A DNA stretch of 64,000 nt, taken from assembly GCA_020633435.1 (NCBI GenBank), contig JACKDP010000001.1, positions 372,001 through 436,000 of the forward strand, given 5' to 3'. Shown here piece after piece: positions 1 through 8,597 of the stretch. Under the pieces are notes generated by a model. It saw only the letters and a list, made by a program, of their open reading frames with translations. It was not told the DNA's origin and searched no databases. Source of the stretch: Myxococcales bacterium (GTDB lineage: Bacteria > Myxococcota_A > Bradymonadia > UBA7976 > UBA1532). Each line of letters starts with the position of its first letter. Position 1 is the stretch's first letter. The position numbers and the translations under genes are program-made.

Positions 1-1
1 C

Positions 2-493
2 GAGGAGTTCGCGGGCCACGTCGCGGCCTTCGTGGCCCAGGAGCCGCCCACCCGGGGCCCCGTCGCCCGGCGCTTCGCGGCGTGGCTGGCCGAGGCCGGG
101 CTGGGTCCCGCCGCCGAGCTCGCGCGGTACGAGGCCGCCTGCGCCCACCCCGCCCCCGCCGACGCCCTGGCCGACTCGCTGGGGCCGGCGCCGGGGCCGC
201 AGATCGCCGCCACCGGCGTGGAGGTGCTGAGCTTGTCGGTGGATCCCGAGCTCTTCCTGAGCGCGCTGGACGGGCGGGCCGAGGCGGAGCAGGTCGAGCG
301 GCCGACGCACCTGGCCATCCGGCAGCGGGCCGGCGGCGAGGTCGTCGTCGCCGAGGTGAGCGCGCAGGCCGCCGAGGCGCTGCGGGGTGAGGGGCCGGTG
401 GTGCTGAGCCCGGACGAGGCGGCCTCCCTCGCCGAGCTCGGGCTCATCCGCCCGGCGCGCTGGCCGGAGGTGGACCCAGATCCCGCGCCATGA
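2..493 (+). CDS. 5'-truncated protein, possibly HvfC/BufC-like C-terminal part
   Basis: An open frame runs in from the left edge and stops with TGA at 491-493, so the start lies outside the window; an internal GTG at 32 is not a convincing start because coding continues upstream of it. The visible 163 residues contain a helical stretch (PPTRGPVARRFAAWL) followed by an ELARYE segment and a C-terminal part with LAIRQR and a small helical domain. The order and spacing faintly resemble the C-terminal half of HvfC/BufC (DUF2063) proteins, which accompany DUF692 proteins in copper-binding peptide maturation, but no diagnostic residue confirms this. The last 50 bases overlap tail-to-tail with the convergent gene at 444-1037. 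Real gene: likely. Family: weak guess. Confidence 0.45.
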   Translation, partial: EEFAGHVAAFVAQEPPTRGPVARRFAAWLAEAGLGPAAELARYEAACAHPAPADALADSLGPAPGPQIAATGVEVLSLSVDPELFLSALDGRAEAEQVERPTHLAIRQRAGGEVVVAEVSAQAAEALRGEGPVVLSPDEAASLAELGLIRPARWPEVDPDPAP

Positions 494-1037
494 GCCGGGC
501 GATGCGGGCCACCTGCTGCCGGCGGCGCGCGCTGGCGGCGCGGCCCGCGAGGCTCGCGAGGTGCCGCTGGAGCCGACGCACCACGTCGGGGGCGCCCTCC
601 AGGCGGACGCCGGCCTCCTCGTGGGTGGCCCCGAGCACGACGCGCCGGGTCCGGGCGTCGGGCAGCTCGGTGGCCTCCATGGCCCGGTAGAGCGGCTCGG
701 GCAGCGTGAAGGCCACCGCGTCGGCGGCCGGCTCGGCGAGCTTGCGCACCGCGGTGCCGAAGCTCCACGGGCTCTGCCGCCACCCCCGGGCCACCCCCCC
801 GTCCCCACAGGCCGGGCAGCTCCAGTGGATCTCCTCGGGCAGATCCTGGCGGCGGGTGGCGATCCAGCCGACGCAGCGGCGGCGGCCGGGCCGACGGCGG
901 CACCGGACGGCCGTGTCCACCAGGATCCCCGCCGGGTTCGCCGTCGCCGCGGCCACGATGCGGGCCAGGTGGCGTCGGGCCGGTGTGTCCGGCCGCCCCC
1001 TGGTCCGCGCCAGATCGATCAAGCGCGGTTCGTTCAT
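444..1037 (-). CDS. Hypothetical protein with a four-Cys zinc-ribbon-like module
   Basis: A 197-residue protein that begins MNEPRLIDLARTRGRPDTP. Cys46, Cys55, Cys74 and Cys77 form a C-x8-C-x18-C-x2-C set (RCRRRPGRRRC and CPAC) that could hold one zinc ion. The C-terminal third is Arg-rich and helical. Bases RC of 1038-1050 give a strong GGGAGGGG ribosome site before the ATG at 1037, which fixes the start. Its 3' end overlaps the convergent partial gene by 50 bases. I do not recognise a function; the zinc ribbon plus basic helices suggest nucleic-acid or protein binding in the cytoplasm, which is inference only. Confidence 0.7.
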   Translation of the reverse strand: MNEPRLIDLARTRGRPDTPARRHLARIVAAATANPAGILVDTAVRCRRRPGRRRCVGWIATRRQDLPEEIHWSCPACGDGGVARGWRQSPWSFGTAVRKLAEPAADAVAFTLPEPLYRAMEATELPDARTRRVVLGATHEEAGVRLEGAPDVVRRLQRHLASLAGRAASARRRQQVARIARLMARDLGPPPASAPGG

Positions 1038-1181
1038 CTCGTCCCCCCCTCCCGTGATAGCCGCTCGCCGGGGTCTGGTTCCAGGGGAGCCGGCGCGCCG
1101 ACCCGGCCACCACTGGCCACATGGGCGGATTCATTGGAGATTGGCGGGTGGTCTTGTAGAGTCGCGGCCGGGAGGTGCGCC

Positions 1182-1871
1182 GTGTCTGCTGTGCTCGTCG
1201 TCGACGACGACCGCCACATCCGCGAGGTCGTCCGCTTCGCCCTGGAGCGCGCCGGCTACCGGGTGCTGGAGGCCGCCGATGGCCGGGAGGCCCTGGCCGT
1301 CTTCGCCCGGGAGGCCATCGACGCCGTCGTCCTCGACGTGGTGATGCCCGAGGAGGACGGCCTGGAGGTCTGCCGGAAGCTGCGGGCCACCAGCACCGTG
1401 CCCGTCCTCTTCCTGTCGAGCCGCGACGACGAGCTGGACCGCATCCTGGGGCTGGAGCTCGGGGCCGACGACTACGTGACCAAGCCGTTCAGCCCGCGGG
1501 AGCTGACGGCGCGGGTCAAGGCGATGCTGCGGCGGGTGCAGATGGTCGCGCCAGCGTCCCCCACCCGGCCGCCGCTCCAGCACGGGCCGCTGCGCCTCGA
1601 CGCCGACCAGCACCGCTGCACCTTCGGCGACGTGGAGGTGGTGCTGACGGTGACGGAGTTCAACCTGCTGCTCACGCTGCTCGGCGCCCCCGGCAAGGCG
1701 TTCTCCCGCGACGCCCTCGTCGACCGCGTCTGGGGGCCGGGGCACGCCATCACGGACCGCACCATCGACACGCACGTACGCCGAATGCGCAAGAAGTTCG
1801 CGGACTTCGGCTACGATCCCGTGGAGACCATCTACGGCCTGGGCTACCGGCTCGGGGCCGCGCCGCCGTGA
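1182..1871 (+). CDS. OmpR/PhoB-family response regulator
   Basis: A 229-residue two-component transcription regulator. The receiver domain (about 1-120) has the acidic cluster Asp8-Asp10, the phospho-acceptor Asp52 (VVLDVVMP) and the conserved Lys in YVTKPF. The C-terminal winged helix (about 130-227) carries TVTEFNLL and the usual end motif IYGLGYRL. The GTG start at 1182 is chosen because the receiver begins SAVLVVDDD and a GGGAGG ribosome site lies 7 bases upstream; longer readings of the same frame have no family match. Its TGA overlaps the GTG of the downstream sensor kinase (GTGA), so the two are co-translated and almost certainly partners. The target genes are not evident; the following leucine dehydrogenase gene is co-directional. 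Confidence 0.93.
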   Translation: MSAVLVVDDDRHIREVVRFALERAGYRVLEAADGREALAVFAREAIDAVVLDVVMPEEDGLEVCRKLRATSTVPVLFLSSRDDELDRILGLELGADDYVTKPFSPRELTARVKAMLRRVQMVAPASPTRPPLQHGPLRLDADQHRCTFGDVEVVLTVTEFNLLLTLLGAPGKAFSRDALVDRVWGPGHAITDRTIDTHVRRMRKKFADFGYDPVETIYGLGYRLGAAPP

Positions 1872-3433
1872 ACCCGGCGCGGCGCGGGCCTAGCATCGGG
1901 CGGCTCTTGCTGGCGGCGAACCTGCTGGTGCTGGGGGTGCCCGTCATCGCGGTGATGCTGCTGCGGCTCTACGAGCAGCACCTCGTCTCGCAGACGGAGG
2001 GCCGGCTCATCGCCGAGGCCACGCTCATCGGCGAGGCCTGGCGCCACCACTTGCTCCTGGCCGGGGGCCAGGACGCCACCGCGACAGGCCGCATCCAGCC
2101 GCCGGGGCAGGTCGCCGACCCGTTCTTCCCCTACGAGCCCGTCATCGACCTGCACGCGCCGCTGGCGTCGGATCCGGGGCCGCCGGCGCGCCAGAAGGCC
2201 CCCGCCGACACGCCGCCGTGGATCGCCGGGCGAGCGCTCAAGCCCATGCTCGACCGGGCCAAGCTGGTGAACCTGAGCGGCGCGCGGGTGCTCGACGACG
2301 AGGGCTGCGTGGTGGCGTCCACGGCGGACACCCTGGGGGAGTGCCTGGACGCCCCCGAGGTGCGCGCGGCGCTGGGCGGGCGGTATCAGGCGGTGGCGCG
2401 GCCGCGCGGGAGCGAGTCGCGGGCGCCGCCGGGCGGCATCAGCCGCGGCGGGGATCTGCGCGTCTTCATCGCCCTGCCCCTCTTCTCGGATGGCCGCGTC
2501 ATCGGCGTCGTGCGCATGTCGCGCACCATCCTCGACGTGCCCCAGGCGCTCTGGCCCTACCGCCAGGTGCTGCTGGTGGCCTCCCTGGGCTGCCTGCTGC
2601 TGACGGCCCTGGTGAGCCTCTTCCTGGCGCGGGCCATCGTGCGGCCGGTGCGGGGCATCACGGCCGTCGCCGAGGCCATCGCGCGGGCGGACGAGCGGCC
2701 CCCGCCGCCGCCGGGCGGGCGGGTGCCGGCGGAGGTGTTCCAGCTCAGCGCCGCGCTCGACACCATGACGGAGCGGCTGCGGGCCCGGGCGGCCTACATC
2801 GCCGAGTTCGCGGCCAACGTGAGCCACGAGCTCAAGACGCCGCTGACGGGGGTGCGTGGGGCGGTGGAGCTGCTGCGCGAGGCGTGGCCCGACATGGACG
2901 ACGCCACCCGCGCCCGGTTCCTCGACAACGTGGACGCCGACGCCGAGCGGATGCAGCGGCTCGTCTCGGGGCTGCTGGCCCTGGCCCGCATCGAGCACGC
3001 CGCGGGCGAGCTGGAGGCGGTGGACGTGGCGGAGACGCTGGCCCGCGTCGTCGCTCGCTACGGGGATCGGGTGCAGCTCGACGCGGCGGGCGCGCCGGCG
3101 ACGATGAAGCTGCCGGCGGACCACCTGGCCACGGCCGTCGGCAACCTGGTGGACAACGCCCTGCGCCATGGCGGGGCGGCCACCGTCGTGGCCCGGGGGC
3201 TGGACGGGGGCCTGGAGATCCGGGTCACGGATCCGGGCCCGGGCATCAGCGAGGGCAACCGGGCGCGCGTCTTCGACCGCTTCTTCACCACCGAGCGCGA
3301 CGCGGGCGGGACGGGGCTGGGGCTGGCCATCGTGCAGGCCATCGCCCAGGCCCGCGGCGGCCGCGTCGAGTACCTGCGGGCCACCGACGCGACCACCTTT
3401 CGCCTCTGGCTGCCGGGGTCCGCGGCGGCGTGA
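1868..3433 (+). CDS. Membrane sensor histidine kinase (CreC/HAMP type)
   Basis: A 521-residue inner-membrane kinase and cognate partner of the regulator just upstream. Segments: TM1 about 12-32, a periplasmic sensor region of about 200 residues, TM2 about 235-257, HAMP linker (about 258-310), dimerisation domain with phospho-acceptor His320 in NVSHELKTPL, then a complete ATPase domain with N box NLVDNALRHG, G1 DPGPGIS and G2 GTGLGLAI. The GTG start overlaps the stop of the regulator gene. The architecture resembles CreC-like kinases, whose periplasmic domain senses an unknown cue. All catalytic motifs are intact. The ligand cannot be told from sequence. Confidence 0.92.
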   Translation: MNPARRGPSIGRLLLAANLLVLGVPVIAVMLLRLYEQHLVSQTEGRLIAEATLIGEAWRHHLLLAGGQDATATGRIQPPGQVADPFFPYEPVIDLHAPLASDPGPPARQKAPADTPPWIAGRALKPMLDRAKLVNLSGARVLDDEGCVVASTADTLGECLDAPEVRAALGGRYQAVARPRGSESRAPPGGISRGGDLRVFIALPLFSDGRVIGVVRMSRTILDVPQALWPYRQVLLVASLGCLLLTALVSLFLARAIVRPVRGITAVAEAIARADERPPPPPGGRVPAEVFQLSAALDTMTERLRARAAYIAEFAANVSHELKTPLTGVRGAVELLREAWPDMDDATRARFLDNVDADAERMQRLVSGLLALARIEHAAGELEAVDVAETLARVVARYGDRVQLDAAGAPATMKLPADHLATAVGNLVDNALRHGGAATVVARGLDGGLEIRVTDPGPGISEGNRARVFDRFFTTERDAGGTGLGLAIVQAIAQARGGRVEYLRATDATTFRLWLPGSAAA

Positions 3434-3519
3434 GAAAGCCCGGCCAGCCCGGTGGGTTGTCGTTGCATGCCGACCCGCAGCCAGCCATCATCCGCGCGCA
3501 AATCCAAGGAGGTGCCGGC

Positions 3520-4635
3520 ATGAGCGAGATCTTCGCGCAGCTGCAGAAGCGGAGCCATGAGCAGGTCGTGTTCTGTCACGACGAGGTGACCGGCCTCAAG
3601 GCCATCATCGCCATCCATGACACCACCCTGGGCCCGGCCCTCGGCGGCTGCCGGATGTGGCACTACGAGAGCGAGGCGGACGCCCTCCGCGACGTCATGC
3701 GGCTATCCCGCGGGATGACCTACAAGAGCGCCGCGGCCGGCCTGAACCTGGGCGGCGGCAAGGCGGTCATCATCGGCTCCTCCAAGACCGGCAAGAACGA
3801 GGCGCTCTTCCGCTCCTACGGCCGCTTCGTCCAGGGCCTCGCCGGCCGCTACATCACGGCCGAGGACGTGGGCACGACCGTCGAGGACATGGAGTGGGTG
3901 CTGATGGAGTCCGACCACGTGGTCGGCATCAGCCGCGCCCTCGGGGGCTCCGGCGACCCCAGCCCCTTCACCGCCCTGGGCGTGTACGAGGGCATCAAGG
4001 CCGCCCGCAAGTGGACGACGGGCAGCGAGTCGCTGGCCGGCAAGACGGTCGCCGTGCAGGGCGTCGGCCACGTGGGCTACCACCTGGTCAAGCACCTCGT
4101 GCACGACGGCGCCCGCGTGGTGGTGGCCGACATCGACGCCGACAACGTGCGGCGCGTCATCAATGATTTCAAGGGAGTAGAGGCGGTCGCCCCCGATCGC
4201 ATCTACGACGTCGACTGCGACGTCTTCGCCCCCTGCGCCCTCGGCGCCGTCATCAACGACGACACCATCCCGCGCCTGAAGTGCGCCATCGTCTGCGGGT
4301 GCTCCAACAACATCCTCGCCGACGAGGACGTGCACTCCCGGGCCCTGTGGAGCCGCGAGATCCTGTACGCCCCCGACTACGTGGTGAACGCCGGCGGCCT
4401 CATCAACGTGGCGCTGGAGCTCGAGGGCTACAACACCGAGCGGGCCACCCAGAAGGTGCGGGCCATCCACGACATCACGACGCGCATCTTCAACATCGCG
4501 CGCGACGAGAACATCACGACGCTGGAGGCCGCCAACCGGCTGGCCGAGCGGCGCATCGAGGCCCTCGCCAAGGTCCGCGACCGCTACGTCGGCCACCGCC
4601 CCCAGCGCCTCGGCAACCGCCTGCGCAACGGCTGA
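3520..4635 (+). CDS. ldh: Leucine dehydrogenase (branched-chain amino acid dehydrogenase)
   Basis: A 371-residue NAD-dependent enzyme of the Glu/Leu/Phe/Val dehydrogenase family, close to the usual leucine dehydrogenase length. It would reversibly deaminate leucine, valine and isoleucine to 2-oxo acids in the cytoplasm. Catalytic Lys69 (TYKSAAAGL) and Lys81 (NLGGGKAVI) match the pair known in Bacillus enzymes, and the Rossmann loop GVGHVGYHL follows near residue 182. Start ATG 3520 has an AAGGAGG site 8 bases upstream. Valine or phenylalanine preference cannot be excluded without modelling the pocket. The gene ends 9 bases from the convergent fghA gene. Confidence 0.92.
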   Translation: MSEIFAQLQKRSHEQVVFCHDEVTGLKAIIAIHDTTLGPALGGCRMWHYESEADALRDVMRLSRGMTYKSAAAGLNLGGGKAVIIGSSKTGKNEALFRSYGRFVQGLAGRYITAEDVGTTVEDMEWVLMESDHVVGISRALGGSGDPSPFTALGVYEGIKAARKWTTGSESLAGKTVAVQGVGHVGYHLVKHLVHDGARVVVADIDADNVRRVINDFKGVEAVAPDRIYDVDCDVFAPCALGAVINDDTIPRLKCAIVCGCSNNILADEDVHSRALWSREILYAPDYVVNAGGLINVALELEGYNTERATQKVRAIHDITTRIFNIARDENITTLEAANRLAERRIEALAKVRDRYVGHRPQRLGNRLRNG

Positions 4636-4644
4636 GCCGGCCCC

Positions 4645-5478
4645 CTACTGGCCCGCCAGCGCCGCGGCGTGGTGGGCCAGGTGCTCCCCGATGAAGCTCG
4701 CGATGAAGTAGTACGAGTGGTCGTACCCCGGCTGCAGGCGCAGCGTCAGGGGGTGGCCCGCCGCCGCGCAGGCCGCCTGCAGCCGCTCGGGCTGCAGCTC
4801 GCGGGCGAGGAAGTCATCGGCGTCGCCCTGATCGACGAGCAGCGGCAGCCGCTCCGTCGCCCCGGGGATGAGGGCGCAGGCGTCCCAGGCGGCCCAGGCC
4901 GCGGCGTCGGGGCCCAGGTAGGCGCCCAGGGCCTTCTGGCCCCACGGCACCTGGGACGGCGCGACGATGGGGGCCAGCGCGGACACGCTGCGGTAGCGGC
5001 CCGGGTGGCGCAGGGCCAGCACCAGCGCCCCGTGGCCGCCCATGGAGTGCCCCATGATCCCCCGCGCCGTCGTCACCGGGAACCGCGCCTCGATGAGCGC
5101 CGGCAGCTCCTCGGCCACGTAGGTCGCCATCTGGTAGTGGCGGTCCCAGGGGGCCTGCGTCGCGTCGACGTAGAAGCCCGCCCCCTGCCCCAGATCGTAG
5201 GCGGGATCGTCGGGCACGTCCGCCCCGCGGGGGCTGGTGTCGGGCGCCACGACGACGAGGCCCAGCTCCGCGGCGTAGCGCTGGGCGCCCGCCTTGGTGA
5301 TGACGTTCTGCTCCGTGCAGGTCAGCCCGCTCAGGAAGTACACCACCGGGCACGGCCGCTCCGCCGCCTGGGGCGGCAGGTAGATGCCGAAGCGCATGGG
5401 CCCGCCCACCGCCGCCGAGGCGTGGGTCCAGACCTCCTGGAAGCCGCCATGGCTGGCGCGCCGCTCGACTCGCTCCAC
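4645..5478 (-). CDS. fghA: S-formylglutathione hydrolase
   Basis: A 277-residue esterase-D family alpha/beta hydrolase that converts S-formylglutathione to formate and glutathione, the second step of glutathione-dependent formaldehyde oxidation. The nucleophile is Ser145 in GHSMGGHGA; the acid lies in DQGDADDF (219-222) and His254 in GYDHSYYF. The GTG start at 5478 is preferred because a GGGAGGG site lies just upstream and it gives the normal family length; the same frame is open far upstream, but that is a shadow of the dehydrogenase gene. It follows adhC after 32 bases on the same strand, a classical two-gene arrangement. Confidence 0.92.
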   Translation of the reverse strand: MERVERRASHGGFQEVWTHASAAVGGPMRFGIYLPPQAAERPCPVVYFLSGLTCTEQNVITKAGAQRYAAELGLVVVAPDTSPRGADVPDDPAYDLGQGAGFYVDATQAPWDRHYQMATYVAEELPALIEARFPVTTARGIMGHSMGGHGALVLALRHPGRYRSVSALAPIVAPSQVPWGQKALGAYLGPDAAAWAAWDACALIPGATERLPLLVDQGDADDFLARELQPERLQAACAAAGHPLTLRLQPGYDHSYYFIASFIGEHLAHHAAALAGQ

Positions 5479-5510
5479 GATCCCTCCCCTGGCCCGCGCG
5501 GGCTGGTCTG

Positions 5511-6620
5511 CTAGAAGTGGATGACGGTGCGGATGGACTCGCCGGCGTGCATCAGGTCGAACGCCTCGTTGATGCGGTCCAGCGGCAGCGTGTGGGTGAT
5601 GAAGGGATCCAGCTCGATCTCGCCCCGCATCGCCTGCTGCACCATGCCCGGCAGCTCCGTCCGACCGCGGACGCCGCCGAAGGCCGAGCCCCGCCAGACC
5701 CGGCCCGTCACGAGCTGGAACGGGCGCGTGCGGATCTCCTGGCCCGCCCCCGCGACGCCGATGATGACGCTCTCGCCCCAGCCCTTGTGGCAGCACTCCA
5801 GGGCGGCCCGCATCACGTCCACGTTCCCGATGCACTCGAAGCTGAAGTCGACGCCCCCGTCGGTCAGCTCGACGATGACCTCCTGGATGGGCCGCTCGTG
5901 GTCGCGCGGGTTGACGCAGTCGGTGGCGCCCATCTGGCGGGCCAGCTCGAACTTCCCGGGGTTGACGTCGATGCCGATGATGCGGCCGGCCTTCGCCTGG
6001 CGGGCGCCCTGGATGACGGCCAGGCCGATGCCGCCGAGGCCGAAGACGGCCACCGTGTCGCCGGCCTGGACCTTCGCGGTGTTGTGGACGGCGCCGATGC
6101 CCGTCGTCACGCCGCAGCCGAGCAGGCACATCTTCTCCAGGGGCGCGACCGGGTCGATCTTCGCGAGGGAGATCTCGGCGACCACCGTGTACTCGCTGAA
6201 GGTGCTGGTGCCCATGTAGTGGTAGAGGGGCTTGCCCTGGTAGGAGAAGCGCGAGGTGCCATCGGGCATCAGGCCCTTGCCCTGGGTGGCGCGGATGGCC
6301 TGGCAGAGGTTCGTCTTGCCCGATTGGCAGAACTTGCAGACGCGGCACTCCGCCGTATAGAGCGGGATGACGTGGTCGCCCGGGGCCACGGACGTCACGC
6401 CCTCCCCCACCTCGACCACGATGCCGCCGCCCTCATGGCCGAGGACGGCCGGGAAGAGGCCCTCGGGGTCGTCCCCGCTCAGCGTGAACGCGTCGGTGTG
6501 GCAGACGCCGGTGTGGGTGATGCGCACGAGGACCTCCCCCCGGCGGGGCGGCTCGACGTCGATCTCCACGATCTGCAAGGGCTTTCCGGCTTCAAAGGCG
6601 ACGGCGGCGCGGCTCTTCAC
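5511..6620 (-). CDS. adhC: S-(hydroxymethyl)glutathione dehydrogenase / class III alcohol dehydrogenase
   Basis: A 369-residue zinc-dependent medium-chain dehydrogenase that oxidises S-hydroxymethylglutathione (from formaldehyde) with NAD. The catalytic zinc site shows GVCHTD and GHEGGG, the structural zinc site ECRVCKFCQSGKTNLC, and the NAD loop FGLGGIGLA. The C-terminus SIRTVIHF is typical of class III. The frame extends 27 codons upstream, but the family start (M/V)KSRAAV fits a GTG at 6620 with a GGAG site 9 bases before it. First gene of a pair with fghA, for formaldehyde detoxification in the cytoplasm. Confidence 0.94.
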   Translation of the reverse strand: MKSRAAVAFEAGKPLQIVEIDVEPPRRGEVLVRITHTGVCHTDAFTLSGDDPEGLFPAVLGHEGGGIVVEVGEGVTSVAPGDHVIPLYTAECRVCKFCQSGKTNLCQAIRATQGKGLMPDGTSRFSYQGKPLYHYMGTSTFSEYTVVAEISLAKIDPVAPLEKMCLLGCGVTTGIGAVHNTAKVQAGDTVAVFGLGGIGLAVIQGARQAKAGRIIGIDVNPGKFELARQMGATDCVNPRDHERPIQEVIVELTDGGVDFSFECIGNVDVMRAALECCHKGWGESVIIGVAGAGQEIRTRPFQLVTGRVWRGSAFGGVRGRTELPGMVQQAMRGEIELDPFITHTLPLDRINEAFDLMHAGESIRTVIHF

Positions 6621-6784
6621 GGGGGCTCTCCAGGGCGGTGGGGGTGGGCCCGATGGCATCGAGGCCGAGGCGATGGTAGGCAGCCGTGGCACCGGGGTCA
6701 ATCGCCCCGCCGCCTCCCGGCCAGCCCCTCGACGAGGCCCGGGCGCCGTGGCACTCTGCCGGCGGTCGCGGAGGAGTGCAGACG

Positions 6785-8596
6785 ATGGGCGCAGGGGAAG
6801 CCGGGGCGCCGGCCTCGGAGGGTCTACAGGGTCGCGCGGCCCTCGCGCTCGTCGGGGGCCTCTGGCTCGCCTTCGCGGCGCTGCTCGCCCTGCCCCGCGT
6901 GCACGAGAGCGCTGGCCTGCTGGTCGGCGTCGGGGGCAGCGCGGCGGTGCTGCTCGTCCTGGGCCTGCTCGCCGCCGGCCGCGGCGCCCGGCTGGGCCTC
7001 GTCTTCTCCTTCAAGCGCGCCCACGTCGCCCAGGCCTGCGTCCACTCCGGCGTCTACCTGTACTGGGGCATGTACTGGCCCGCCGTCGGGGCCCAGGTCC
7101 CGCTCCTCATCGGCCAGGTCCTCTTCCTGACGGTGCTCGAGGTGATCGCGTCGTGGCTGCTCGGTCGCCGCCACCGCCTGGGCCTGGGCGCGGTGCCCAT
7201 CGTCTTCAGCACCAACCTCTTCCTGTGGTTCCGCGACGACGTCTTCGCCTTGCAGTTCGCCATGCTGGCGTTCGCGTGGGTCACGAAGGAGTACGTGAAG
7301 TGGGATCGCGGCGGGCAGCGCCTGCACGTCTTCAACCCGTCGGGCATCGCCCTCGCCGTGGCGGCCTACCTGCTCATCGCCACGGGTCACACCGACTGGA
7401 CGCGGGCCTGGGAGATCTCGCAGTCGCTCGGCTTCGGGCCGCTGGCCTACGAGAACATCTTCCTGATGGGCCTCATCGTCATGACCATCGTGCCGGTGGT
7501 CCTGCTGACGCTGGGCGCCGCCCTGACGATGCTGGCCCTCGGGGCGCTGTGGACGGCCTGGACGGGCACCTTCCACTTCATCGACACGGGCATCCCCATC
7601 GCCGTCTTCCTGGGCATGAACCTGCTGGCGACGGATCCGGTGACGACGCCGCACCACCGCCTGGGTCGCCTCTTCGCCGGCGTGCTGTACGGCGCGGCCG
7701 TCTTCTTCCTGTACGACGCCCTCAAGCTGCTCGGCCACGGGGCCACCGCCGACGAGCCCGCGCTGGTGGTGACCTACTTCGACAAGCTGCTCTTCCTGCC
7801 GGTGCTGAACCTGCTGGCGCCGGCGCTCGACGCCCTCGCCCGGCGCGTGGAGGCGCTGGCGGGCCGGGCGGTGCCGCGGCTCCTGCGCCTGAACCTGGTC
7901 CACCAGGCCGTGTGGGCGGCGGCGTTCGTGGGGCTGGTGCTGCCCGCGACCCATGACCACCCGGGCCGGCAGCCCGAGCACTGGCGCGGCCGCTGCGAGG
8001 CCGGCGAGCCCGGCGCCTGCGGCCACCTGCTCGATCTCTACCACCAGGCCTGCCGGGACGGCGTGGCCACCGCCTGCCACAACGCGGGCGTCATGCTGGA
8101 GCGGGGCGAGGGCGGCGCGGCCGACGCCGACGCCGCCGCCCGCCTGTACCGGCAGGGCTGCGATGGGGGCGCCCCGGCCGCCTGCCACGCCCTCGGGACG
8201 CTGAGCCGCGCCCGGGGTCAGGCCGCCCTGCCCCTCTTCGAGCGGGCCTGCGAGGGCGGCGACGCCGCGGGCTGCCACGAGGCCGCCGTCGAGACGGCCG
8301 CCGAGCAGCCCGAGCGCGCCCGGGCCTTCGCGCAGCGGGCCTGCGACGCCGGCAGCGTCGCCGGGTGCGGGGGGCTGGGGGCGCTGCTCGTCCAGGGCCG
8401 GGGTGGCCCGCGGGACCCGGCCGCCGCCGCGCCGCTGCTGGAGCGGGCCTGCGCCGCGGGCGGGGGCCCGGCCTGCGCGAACCTGGCCGTGATGTACCGG
8501 CGGGGGGATGGCGTGCCCGCCGACGCGGCCCGGGCCGAGGCGCTGCGCCAGCAGGCCTGCACCGCCGGCGTCCAGGCGGCCTGCCGCTGGCAGTAG
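6785..8596 (+). CDS. RnfD/NqrB-like membrane domain fused to Cys-rich Sel1 repeats
   Basis: A 603-residue two-part protein. Residues about 15-390 hold about nine hydrophobic segments with HVFNPSGIALAV and NLLATDPVTTPHH, which resemble the NQR2/RnfD/RnfE family of redox-driven pumps; the flavin-attachment SGAT motif of true RnfD/NqrB is not seen. Residues about 400-600 hold roughly five Sel1-type repeats, each with a Cys pair (ACHNAG, GCHEAA, GCGGLG, ACANLA), like the disulfide-linked Hcp proteins of Helicobacter, which suggests a periplasmic location. The ATG at 6785 is chosen for its GGAGGAG site. No other rnf or nqr gene is nearby. It ends 1 base before the convergent hemerythrin gene. The fusion is real in sequence; its electron-transfer role is inference. 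Confidence 0.8.
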   Translation: MGAGEAGAPASEGLQGRAALALVGGLWLAFAALLALPRVHESAGLLVGVGGSAAVLLVLGLLAAGRGARLGLVFSFKRAHVAQACVHSGVYLYWGMYWPAVGAQVPLLIGQVLFLTVLEVIASWLLGRRHRLGLGAVPIVFSTNLFLWFRDDVFALQFAMLAFAWVTKEYVKWDRGGQRLHVFNPSGIALAVAAYLLIATGHTDWTRAWEISQSLGFGPLAYENIFLMGLIVMTIVPVVLLTLGAALTMLALGALWTAWTGTFHFIDTGIPIAVFLGMNLLATDPVTTPHHRLGRLFAGVLYGAAVFFLYDALKLLGHGATADEPALVVTYFDKLLFLPVLNLLAPALDALARRVEALAGRAVPRLLRLNLVHQAVWAAAFVGLVLPATHDHPGRQPEHWRGRCEAGEPGACGHLLDLYHQACRDGVATACHNAGVMLERGEGGAADADAAARLYRQGCDGGAPAACHALGTLSRARGQAALPLFERACEGGDAAGCHEAAVETAAEQPERARAFAQRACDAGSVAGCGGLGALLVQGRGGPRDPAAAAPLLERACAAGGGPACANLAVMYRRGDGVPADAARAEALRQQACTAGVQAACRWQ

Positions 8597-8597
8597 G

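Noticed and set aside
1134..1160. TTGGAG...TGTAGA as a promoter for the OmpR-type pair
   Set aside because: The spacer is only 15 bases and both boxes are poor; no better than chance.
6749..6763. TGGCAC-N5-CGGC before the RnfD-Sel1 gene, like a sigma-54 promoter
   Set aside because: The -24 box is perfect, but the -12 box lacks TT, and the predicted start (about 6775) would remove most of the ribosome site.
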